DNA of 19,027 nt from Spyradocola merdavium (GTDB lineage: Bacteria; Bacillota; Clostridia; Christensenellales; UBA1750), in NCBI GenBank assembly GCA_018711265.1, contig DVIM01000125.1, forward strand, positions 1-19,027. Reading direction: 5' to 3'. This document shows positions 5,448 through 13,572 of this stretch, one piece after another (the first letter of the stretch is position 1; every line of letters begins with the position of its first letter). The notes below the pieces were generated by a model. It was not told where the DNA came from. It saw only the letters and a program-made list of their open reading frames with translations, and ran no database searches. The position numbers and the translations under genes are program-made.

Positions 5448-6040
5448 GCGAAGGGGGCGAAGCCCCTGGAGGCTGAGCGTTTTGAGCCCAAAGGGCGAAA
5501 ATAAGCCAGCCGGAACCCTGGGCCAGCGAAGCTGGCACAGGGCGAAGCCGAAGGGTCCGCGCCAGCGGGCCTGAAGGCCGAGCGTTTGGGCCGAATGGCC
5601 CAATAAGCCAGCCGGAACCCTGGGCCCGCAAAGGTGGCACGGCGCGGCTGCGAAGGGGGCGAAGCCCCTGAAGGTCGAGCGTTTGGGCCGAATGGCCCAA
5701 TAAGCCGGCCGGAACGCCGGACCAGCAAAGGTGGCACGGCGCGACTGCGAAGGGGGCGAAGCCCCTGGAGGCCGAGCGTTTTGAGCCCAAAGGGCGAAAA
5801 TAAGCCAGCCGGAACCCTGGGCCAGCAAAGCTGGCACAGGGCGAAGGCGAAGGGGGCGCGACAGCGGACCTGAAGACCGAGCGTTTGGGCCGAATGGCCC
5901 AATAAGCCAGCCGGAACCCTGGGCCCGCAAAGGTGGCACGGCGCGACTGCGAAGGGGGCGAAGCCCCTGAAGGCCGAGCGTTTGGGCCGAATGGCCCAAT
6001 AAGCCGGCCGGAACGCCGGACCAGCAAAGCTGGTCCGGCG
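5448..6040 (+). repeat. Hairpin-rich repeat array: two ~299-bp copies, each of three ~100-bp units (A-B-C)
   Basis: This gene-free stretch is built of six related units: A1 5448-5542, B1 5543-5644, C1 5645-5741, A2 5742-5841, B2 5842-5943, C2 5944-6040. The A-B-C block recurs with an offset of exactly 299 bases and about fifteen differences by eye. Landmark GCGTTT occurs at 5477, 5582, 5679, 5776, 5881 and 5978, so spacings run 105, 97, 97, 105, 97. Each unit has a 5' GGGGC-GAA-GCCCC-type hairpin (altered in B), a middle hairpin before TAAGCC (TTGGGCC-GAAT-GGCCCAA in B and C; a different pairing in A), and a longer 3' hairpin. The 3' hairpin is 11 of 12 pairs in A1 and A2 and 12 of 12 in C2. 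No IS ends, target duplications or credible coding sequence were seen. It resembles BIME/REP-type mosaic repeats in design, but I do not recognise the family. Confidence 0.9.
6014..6040 (+). repeat. Perfect 12-bp hairpin closing the array
   Basis: CGCCGGACCAGC (6014-6025) pairs over all 12 bases with GCTGGTCCGGCG (6029-6040) around an AAA loop. The same place in A1 (5516-5542) and A2 (5815-5841) holds a differently sequenced hairpin with 11 of 12 pairs. No T-run follows, so it is not a standard terminator. Confidence 0.88.
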
Positions 6041-6097
6041 CGAAGCAGGATTTTGCAGGCGGATGGCGAAAGAAGAGAGAAGGAGGAGGCGTGTGCG

Positions 6098-6784
6098 ATG
6101 GCGGAAGGTAAATTCGCCGGCGTGACGCAGGCGATGCTGGACTATTACATCGGCCTTGCGCTGAACAACAACCGGGAATACTACCTCGCGACAAAGGACG
6201 TCTACGAGCGGGAGGTGCGCGCGCCGCTGCTGGATCTGGCGGAAACGCTCGCGCCCGCGGCGCTGCAGCTCGACGGGGAGATGGAGCAGCGGCCGGGCCA
6301 CATCCTGGCGCGAATCCGGCGGGACACGCGCTTTACCCGGGACAAGTCGCCCTACCGGGACCACGCGTGGCTCTCCTTCCGGCCGATGGGGCGGCGCAAG
6401 AGCGGCAGCTTCGGACTCTACGCCGCGCTCGGTCCGCAGGGCTGCTGCTACGGCGCGGGGTTCTACGACGAGGAGCCGGCGCGGGCGCGGCGGATCCGCG
6501 AGGCCATCCTGCGGAACCCGGACGAGTTCGAGGCCGCGCTCTCGGACCCGGAGCTCCGGGAGCGGTTCCAGATGCTCGGCGAGGACTACCGGCGGATGGA
6601 GCCGCCGGTGGCGCTGCCGCCCTGTGCGGACGCGCTCTACCGAAAGAAGGGCGTCTACTTTGAGCACGACGACGGCCTGGACGGCCGCGTGTTCTCCCCG
6701 CGCTACGCGGAGGAGATCGCGGAGGGGTTCCGGCTGCTCCAGCCGGTATACGCGCTGCTGGCGCCGCTCGCCCAAGGGGAGTGA
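6098..6784 (+). CDS. DUF2461 family protein
   Basis: The 228-residue product fits the DUF2461 (TIGR02453) family, widespread in bacteria but without a firmly assigned reaction. Family marks are the NNNREYYLATKDVYE segment at 23-37, where the family has an NN-x-R-x-W/Y-F-x-x-x-x-x-Y pattern, and the RRDTRFTRDKSPYRDH block at 74-89. The frame is open further upstream into the repeat array, but ATG 6098 is chosen because AAGGAGGAGG (6080-6089) lies eight bases before it and the upstream peptide is repeat-derived. No signal peptide is seen, so it should be cytoplasmic. It is the first gene after the array; I find no convincing promoter between 6040 and 6098, so transcription may start within or before the array. 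Its stop overlaps a GTG (6781) in the next frame. Confidence 0.88.
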   Translation: MAEGKFAGVTQAMLDYYIGLALNNNREYYLATKDVYEREVRAPLLDLAETLAPAALQLDGEMEQRPGHILARIRRDTRFTRDKSPYRDHAWLSFRPMGRRKSGSFGLYAALGPQGCCYGAGFYDEEPARARRIREAILRNPDEFEAALSDPELRERFQMLGEDYRRMEPPVALPPCADALYRKKGVYFEHDDGLDGRVFSPRYAEEIAEGFRLLQPVYALLAPLAQGE

Positions 6785-6834
6785 GCGCGCGCGGCGCAGG
6801 AGACGAAGAGACGGACGAGGAGGGATTTTTTCTC

Positions 6835-7329
6835 ATGGATGCGATTCAGGCGATGTGCACGCGGCGGTCGATCCGCAAGTACACGGCGGACCCGGTCAAG
6901 GAGGAGGACCTGCGCAAGATCCTGGACTGCGGCAGGCTCGCGCCCACGGGCGTAAACCGGCAGGCCTGGCGCTTCATCGTGGTGACGGACGCCGCGGTCA
7001 AGGCCGCGGTGGCCGAGGCCACGGACTACGGCAAGTTCATCGCGTCGGCGCCGGTTGTCATCGCCGTGGCGATCGGACCGGACGCCGCCTGCCCGAACGA
7101 GGACAGCGCCGCGGCGGCCTGCAACATGCTCAACGCGGCGCACGCGCTGGGCTACGGCGGCTGCTGGATCGGCTCCAACGGCAACGCGACCGCCGAGCGC
7201 GTGGGCAAGGTGCTGCGCCTGCCCGCGGGGTGGAAGATCTACGCGCTGTTCTCCGTCGGCGTGCCGGCAGAGGAGGCGCATCGGGAGAAGAAGCGCCTGG
7301 AGGAGGTCGTCTCCTACAACGGATTCTAG
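6835..7329 (+). CDS. Nitroreductase-family FMN flavoprotein
   Basis: The 164-residue product is a short nitroreductase-family protein, a class that binds FMN and uses NAD(P)H to reduce varied substrates. Visible marks are the N-terminal TRRSIRKYTADPV (9-21), with the RS-x-R-x-Y/F phosphate-binding pattern, LAPTGVNRQAW (35-45) for the flavin pocket, and the later LGYGGCWIGSNG region (106-116) near the isoalloxazine ring. The true substrate cannot be told. The frame is open from GTG 6781, which would overlap the upstream stop, but ATG 6835 has an AGGAGGG ribosome site (6818-6824) ten bases upstream and gives the family N-terminus. The next gene follows after 13 bases, so it lies in an operon. 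Confidence 0.9.
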   Translation: MDAIQAMCTRRSIRKYTADPVKEEDLRKILDCGRLAPTGVNRQAWRFIVVTDAAVKAAVAEATDYGKFIASAPVVIAVAIGPDAACPNEDSAAAACNMLNAAHALGYGGCWIGSNGNATAERVGKVLRLPAGWKIYALFSVGVPAEEAHREKKRLEEVVSYNGF

Positions 7330-7342
7330 GAGGAGGAACGGC

Positions 7343-8824
7343 ATGGAGAAGGATTTGAAGCTCGTCAGCGGCAGCGACCTGCGCGGCGTGGCGGTGGACC
7401 TGGGGTCCGGCGTCACCCTCGGCCCGGACCAGGCGCGCAGCGCGGCCTATGCATTTGCGGAGTTCCTGAAGAAGCGCACGGGGCAGAGCAGCCCGCTCGT
7501 CGCGCTCGGGCGCGACCCGCGCCTCACGGGCGAGGCGCTGTTGCACGCGGCGGCCAAGGGCCTGTGCGCCGCGGGCGCGCGCGCAGTGGACTTCGGCCTG
7601 TGCGCGACCCCCGCGATGTTCGAGGCGGTGCTGGCCCTGCCCAGCGACGGCGCGATCATGATCACGGCCTCGCACCTGCCCTATGAGCGCAACGGCATGA
7701 AATTCGTGACGAAGGACGGGGGCCTGGAGCACGAGGAGGTCGCGGACCTGGCCCGGGCCATGCAGCCGGTCGCGCCCTGCGCGGTCGGGGACCTGCCCAA
7801 GGTCGACTTCCTCGCGCAGTACGCGGCGCGGCTTGCGGACTTTGTGCGGGCGCGCGCGGGCCGGGGGGACAAGCCCCTGGCCGGGCGGAAGATCGCCGTG
7901 GACGCGGGCAACGGCTCGGGCGGGTTCTTCGCCAAGCTCGTGCTCGAGCCCCTGGGCGCGGACACGGCCGGCAGCCAGTTCCTCGAGCCGGACGGCCGGT
8001 TCCCGAACCACATCCCCAACCCCGAGGACGGCGCGGCGATGGAGGCGGCCTGCCGCATGGTGCGCGGCAGCGGCGCGGACGCGGGCGTGATCCTGGACGC
8101 GGACTGCGACCGCGCGGCCATCGTCGGCAAGGGCGGCGCGCCGATGAACCGCAACCGCCTGCTGGCGCTGCTGGCGGCGATCGTGCTGGAGGAGCACCCG
8201 GGCGCCACGATCGTGACGGACTCGGTGACCAGCGCCGGCCTCACGCGCTTCATCGAGCGCAAGGGCGGCGTGCACCTGCGCTACAAGCGCGGGTACAAGA
8301 ACGTGATCGACAAGGCCAAGGAGCTCTGCGCGCAGGGCGTCGACTGCCCGCTGGCGGTCGAGACGAGCGGGCACTGTGCCTTTGCCGACAACCACTTCCT
8401 GGACGACGGCGCGTACATGGCCGCGCGGCTGCTGGCGCTCCTGGCGGACGGGGAGGACCTGGAGGGAAAGATCGCGGACCTGGAGGAGCCGGCCGAGGAA
8501 GCGGAGGTGCGCCTGAAGATTGCGGCGGAGGACTTCCGCGCCGCGGGCGAGGCGGTGCTCCAGCGCGTGCGCGCGGCCATCGGCCAGCGGCCGGACTGGG
8601 GCGCGAACCGCGACTACGAGGGCGTGCGCGCGACCGTGCGCCTGCCCGGCGGGGGCGAGGGGCTGATCCTGGTGCGCCTCTCCGTGCACGACCCGGTGCT
8701 GCCCATCAACTTCGAATCCGACGCGCCCGGGGGCGTGAAGATCCTGGCGCAGCAGCTCCTGGCGCAGATCCAGGGCGCGCAGGGCGTGGACCTTGCGCCG
8801 CTTGCGGCCCTCGCCGCGCCGTAA
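7343..8824 (+). CDS. Phosphohexomutase (phosphomannomutase/phosphoglucomutase superfamily), atypical branch
   Basis: The 493-residue protein has the four-domain alpha-D-phosphohexomutase layout, which moves phosphate between C1 and C6 of a sugar. The active-site serine is S110 in MITASHLPYERNG, the metal loop is DADCDR (252-257) and the sugar-binding loop is VETSGH (339-344). Two sites differ from the standard enzymes: TASHLPYERNG replaces the usual TASHNP, and the C-terminal phosphate-binding loop RPSGTEP is missing, its place taken by LSVHDPVLPINFES (446-459). From memory, this pair of features marks a little-studied branch that includes plant proteins annotated as phosphoglucosamine mutase family. 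The sugar is unknown, so no gene symbol is given. ATG 7343 follows AGGAGGA (7329-7335); the longer frame upstream overlaps the nitroreductase gene. The transketolase gene follows 52 bases later. Confidence 0.9.
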   Translation: MEKDLKLVSGSDLRGVAVDLGSGVTLGPDQARSAAYAFAEFLKKRTGQSSPLVALGRDPRLTGEALLHAAAKGLCAAGARAVDFGLCATPAMFEAVLALPSDGAIMITASHLPYERNGMKFVTKDGGLEHEEVADLARAMQPVAPCAVGDLPKVDFLAQYAARLADFVRARAGRGDKPLAGRKIAVDAGNGSGGFFAKLVLEPLGADTAGSQFLEPDGRFPNHIPNPEDGAAMEAACRMVRGSGADAGVILDADCDRAAIVGKGGAPMNRNRLLALLAAIVLEEHPGATIVTDSVTSAGLTRFIERKGGVHLRYKRGYKNVIDKAKELCAQGVDCPLAVETSGHCAFADNHFLDDGAYMAARLLALLADGEDLEGKIADLEEPAEEAEVRLKIAAEDFRAAGEAVLQRVRAAIGQRPDWGANRDYEGVRATVRLPGGGEGLILVRLSVHDPVLPINFESDAPGGVKILAQQLLAQIQGAQGVDLAPLAALAAP

Positions 8825-8876
8825 GGCAGCGCGTTTTCATAGATTCCCAACGCATTCCAGAAAGGGAGGAAAAATC

Positions 8877-10859
<1,983 letters not shown>

Positions 10860-10885
10860 GGCGCAGCTCCTCTTTAAGCAAATGC

Positions 10886-10924
10886 GGGACCCGGAAATGG
10901 ACTTCCGGGTCCCCTGCCGGTTTT
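10886..10924 (+). terminator. Probable terminator after tkt
   Basis: GGGACCCGGAA (10886-10896) and TTCCGGGTCCC (10903-10913) form a perfect 11-bp stem with a 6-base loop. The T-run (TTTT, 10921-10924) starts seven bases after the stem, so termination may be less efficient than at the other sites. Confidence 0.65.
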
Positions 10925-10953
10925 GGCCCCCGGGGCGGCAGGGAAAAAGCGGC

Positions 10954-10975
10954 GGGCGGGGAGCGGGCGCGGGGG
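10954..10975 (+). other. G-quadruplex-type motif between tkt and the next operon
   Basis: Four runs of three or more G lie close together on the plus strand: 10954-10956, 10958-10961, 10965-10967 and 10971-10975, with loops of 1, 3 and 3 bases. This satisfies the usual G3+N1-7 rule. It sits between the tkt terminator and the promoter at 11088. Folding is inferred from sequence only. Confidence 0.6.
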
Positions 10976-11017
10976 CGCGGCGAGGCGCTTCCCTCTGGGC
11001 CTGCTCGGGAGGAGGCT

Positions 11018-11043
11018 GCCGGAGGAGGGGCTCCTCCTCCGGC
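11018..11043 (+). repeat. Perfect 11-bp inverted repeat upstream of the GNAT promoter
   Basis: GCCGGAGGAGG (11018-11028) and CCTCCTCCGGC (11033-11043) are perfect inverted copies with a GGCT loop. There is no T-run after it, so it is not a usual terminator. It ends 22 bases before the putative -35 region at 11065 and could be a DNA-binding site or a processing hairpin of the tkt read-through transcript. Confidence 0.6.
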
Positions 11044-11064
11044 GCGGTGGGCGCGCGCCGCGGC

Positions 11065-11093
11065 TAGCCAAGCGCGGAAACCTGTGGTATACT
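11065..11093 (+). promoter_or_regulatory. Promoter of the GNAT-phosphoglucomutase operon
   Basis: A -10 box TATACT (11088-11093) is preceded by TGG, giving an extended -10 (TG-N-TATACT). The matching -35 region, 17 bases upstream, is a weak TAGCCA (11065-11070), which is expected for an extended -10 promoter. Confidence 0.65.
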
Positions 11094-11137
11094 GTTGGAG
11101 GAAAATCCATCGAATTCCGCGGTAAGGAAGTGGCGGC

Positions 11138-11668
11138 ATGAACTTGGTGAAACCGAAGATCGCGCACTACAAGGCCGTGATGGAGGCCGACCGCGACTTC
11201 GAGCGCGCGGGCGAGGAGCCGTACTGCGGCGCGAGCGGGCGCGTGGGATACATGGGCTGGCTGCTGCTGCTGGACCGGCAGTCCAAGCCGGAGTGCATGG
11301 ACTACGGCAGCAACCCCAACGAGATCTACTTCCTCATGGACGACGAGGAGAAGAAGATCTACGGCTTTGGGCAGCTTCGCCCCTACGACACGGTGGACGT
11401 GCTGACCTGGGCCGGCCACATCGGCTACAGCGTCGCGCCCTCCGAGCGGGGGCAGGGCTTTGCGCAGGAGCTCCTGCGCCGGCTGCTGGACATGGGCTTT
11501 GCCCGCGGCCGACAGGAGATCCTGCTGACCTGCGACGTGGACAACGACGCCTCCCGCCACGTCATCGAGAAGGCGGGCGGCCGGTTCGCGGGCTTTTACC
11601 GGGACGGAAAGTACGACAAGCGGCAGTATTGGTTTGACGCGCAGGATTGGAGGACGAGGAAAGGATGA
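11138..11668 (+). CDS. GNAT-family N-acetyltransferase
   Basis: The 176-residue product has the GCN5-related fold that transfers acetyl from acetyl-CoA to an amine. The acetyl-CoA pyrophosphate loop is seen as SVAPSERGQGFAQELLRRLL (98-117), with the R-x-x-G-x-G/A pattern at SERGQGFA, and the later VDNDASRHVIEKAGGRF segment (133-149) is typical of the second half of the fold. The acceptor is unknown. ATG 11138 follows a TAAGGAAG ribosome site. The last four bases (ATGA, 11665-11668) are shared with the start of the next gene, so the two are coupled. No membrane segment is seen. It lies downstream of an extended -10 promoter. Confidence 0.88.
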   Translation: MNLVKPKIAHYKAVMEADRDFERAGEEPYCGASGRVGYMGWLLLLDRQSKPECMDYGSNPNEIYFLMDDEEKKIYGFGQLRPYDTVDVLTWAGHIGYSVAPSERGQGFAQELLRRLLDMGFARGRQEILLTCDVDNDASRHVIEKAGGRFAGFYRDGKYDKRQYWFDAQDWRTRKG

Positions 11669-13344
11669 GCAGTATGTGGCAGGACGAATGGAAGCGCTGG
11701 CAAAAGGAGCTGGCCGCGCGCGACCCGGAGGCGCTCCGGGAGCTGGAAGCGCAGAGCGACGAGGAAAAGCTCGAGGCCTTTGCCGGGAAGATGGCCTTTG
11801 GCACGGGCGGGCTGCGCTCGATCCTGGGCATGGGCCCGGCGCGCATGAACGTCTACACCGTCGCCCGCGCGACGGAGGGCCTCTCCCGCGTGATCCTCGG
11901 CAGCGACGCGCCCAAGTCCGTGGCCATCGCCTATGACACGCGCAAGAACTCGGACGTCTTCGCCCGCGCGGCGGCGCGCGTGTTCCTGGGCAACGGCATC
12001 CGCGTGGTGCTCTGGCCCGAGCCCGTGCCCACGCCCCTGCTCTCCTACACGGTGCGCAAGCTGGGCCTGGGCTGGGGCGTGGTCGTCACCGCCAGCCACA
12101 ACCCCAAGCAGTACAACGGCTACAAGGTCTACGACTGCCGCGGCGTACAGGTCATCCCGGAGCAGGCCGCGCGCATCACGGAGCAGATGGAGGGCGTGGA
12201 CTTCTTCGGCAACCCGGACCTGCCCCTTAAGGCCGGGCGCGAGGCGGGCCTTCTGACCGAGCCCACGGGCGTGATGGACGCCTACTGCGAGGCCCTCGGG
12301 CAGATGCTGCCGGAGGCGGACGCCATGGGAGGCGCAGACCTGCCCCTGGTCTACAGCGGCCTGTACGGCACGGGCGCAAAGCCCGTCTCCCGGATGCTGC
12401 GCGCGCTGGGCTTTTCGAACCTGACCACCGTGCAGATGGAGCCGGACAGCGACTTTGGCGGCCTGTACATGCCCAACCCCGAGGACGCGCGCGTCTACGC
12501 GCAGGCCATCGAGGCGGCAAAGAGCGCGGGGGCAAAGCTCCTGCTGGCCACGGACCCGGACTGCGACCGCGTGGGCGTGCAGGTCGCGCGCGCGGGTGGC
12601 TTTGTGCCGCTCAACGGCAACGAGATCGGCGCGCTGCTGATCGATTACCTCTGCGCCGTGCGCCCGCCCGTGCCCGGCGACGTGCTGGTGACGACCGTCG
12701 TCTCCGGGGAGCTGGGCCAGCGCGTGGCCCGCAGCCACGGCATCGAGGTTCAGCAGGTGCTCACGGGCTTTAAGTTCATCGGGGACGTGGCCGAGAACCT
12801 GCCGCCGAAGGGCAAGCGCTTCTTCTTCGGCTACGAGGAGAGCTATGGGTACCTGACGGGCGACCTCGCCCGCGACAAGGACGCGGTGCTGGCCTGCTCG
12901 CTCGTGGCGAAGATGGCGCTCCACTGGAAGGCGCAGGGCAAGGACCTGCTCGACCGCCTGGAGGAGATCGAGCGCGAGCAGGGCTACTGCGTGGAGAAGA
13001 CCGTCAGCCGCCACGTCGAGGGCATCGACTTTGCCGAGAAGATCGCCGCGCGCATGGAGGCGCTGCGCGACCCGAACCTGGCCGAGCTTGGCGGCCTTGC
13101 GGTCCTGGCGGTGGAGGACTACCTCACCGGGCAGCGCCGCGACCTTGCCTCCGGCTCGGTGCAGGCGCTGGACGTGCCCCGCGCGGACGTGCTCAAGTTC
13201 TTCTTCGCGCAGGGGACGCTGGCCGTGCGCCCCTCGGGCACGGAGCCGAACATCAAGTTCTACTGCGCGGCAAACGGCAAGACGCGCGCGGGCGCCGGGG
13301 AGAACCTCGGCGCCATCCAGCGCGCGCAGGAAACCCTGCTCTGA
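11665..13344 (+). CDS. pgcA: Phosphoglucomutase/phosphomannomutase, PgcA type
   Basis: This 559-residue alpha-D-phosphohexomutase interconverts glucose 1- and 6-phosphate in the family's standard members, feeding UDP-glucose for cell-envelope sugars. All four active-site loops are intact: the phosphoserine loop VTASHNPKQYNG (S144), the metal loop ATDPDCDR (295-302), the sugar loop GYEESYG (389-395) and the phosphate loop VRPSGTEPNIKF (521-532). The N-terminal AFGTGGLR (44-51) and overall length fit the Bacillus PgcA group better than the shorter GlmM or ManB enzymes. The start is taken as ATG 11665, which overlaps the preceding stop; ATG 11674 is also possible because GAGGAAAGG sits at a good distance from it. 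Intact motifs contrast with the atypical mutase at 7343. The symbol rests on length and motifs only. Confidence 0.93.
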   Translation: MSSMWQDEWKRWQKELAARDPEALRELEAQSDEEKLEAFAGKMAFGTGGLRSILGMGPARMNVYTVARATEGLSRVILGSDAPKSVAIAYDTRKNSDVFARAAARVFLGNGIRVVLWPEPVPTPLLSYTVRKLGLGWGVVVTASHNPKQYNGYKVYDCRGVQVIPEQAARITEQMEGVDFFGNPDLPLKAGREAGLLTEPTGVMDAYCEALGQMLPEADAMGGADLPLVYSGLYGTGAKPVSRMLRALGFSNLTTVQMEPDSDFGGLYMPNPEDARVYAQAIEAAKSAGAKLLLATDPDCDRVGVQVARAGGFVPLNGNEIGALLIDYLCAVRPPVPGDVLVTTVVSGELGQRVARSHGIEVQQVLTGFKFIGDVAENLPPKGKRFFFGYEESYGYLTGDLARDKDAVLACSLVAKMALHWKAQGKDLLDRLEEIEREQGYCVEKTVSRHVEGIDFAEKIAARMEALRDPNLAELGGLAVLAVEDYLTGQRRDLASGSVQALDVPRADVLKFFFAQGTLAVRPSGTEPNIKFYCAANGKTRAGAGENLGAIQRAQETLL

Positions 13345-13355
13345 CGCGCCGGCAG

Positions 13356-13395
13356 GCGCAAAGCGCTCCGCGAAATCCTGCGGGGCGCTTTGCGC
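13356..13395 (+). terminator. Long hairpin after pgcA, possible terminator or processing site
   Basis: GCGCAAAGCGC (13356-13366) and GCGCTTTGCGC (13385-13395) form a perfect 11-bp stem, extended by TCCGC/GCGGG to 16 pairs with an 8-base loop. No T-run follows directly. A second, weaker structure, CGGC/GCCG followed by CTTTTT (about 13429-13446), may finish termination. Confidence 0.55.
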
Positions 13396-13469
13396 GCTCT
13401 CGCGCCGCAAAACGGGCGAATCCCGCCCGGCAAGGGGCCGCTTTTTGCAAAATCTTCGCGCTGTAGCGC

Positions 13470-13498
13470 TTGAAAAGTGGTCGGATTTTCTCTATAAT
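13470..13498 (+). promoter_or_regulatory. Promoter of lysC
   Basis: A -35 box TTGAAA (13470-13475) and a perfect -10 box TATAAT (13493-13498) are separated by 17 bases. The start would be near 13505, leaving a leader of only about 68 nt, too short for a lysine riboswitch. Confidence 0.88.
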
Positions 13499-13572
13499 TA
13501 AGTGCATTGGCAGTTGGGCAGGATAAGCAAGACCGCCTTGCCGGACACGGTTGGAAAGGGGAAGATACTTTC

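Noticed and set aside
5448..6040. CRISPR array
   Set aside because: Units are ~100 bp and related along their whole length. There are no short identical repeats separated by unique spacers, and no cas genes are seen.
5448..6040. Insertion sequence or transposon
   Set aside because: No transposase frame, terminal inverted repeats bounding the region or target-site duplication was found. A non-autonomous element remains possible.
3369..6775. Three very long reverse-strand open frames over the membrane protein gene and the repeat array
   Set aside because: They are antisense to well-supported genes and consist of repeat-derived peptide in the array. No ribosome site or family motif was found.
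11596..13410. 604-codon reverse-strand open frame over the phosphoglucomutase
   Set aside because: Same reason: the opposite strand encodes an intact mutase with four catalytic loops.
13499..13572. Lysine riboswitch before lysC
   Set aside because: The leader is about 68 nt from the predicted start, far shorter than a lysine riboswitch, and no matching helices were seen.
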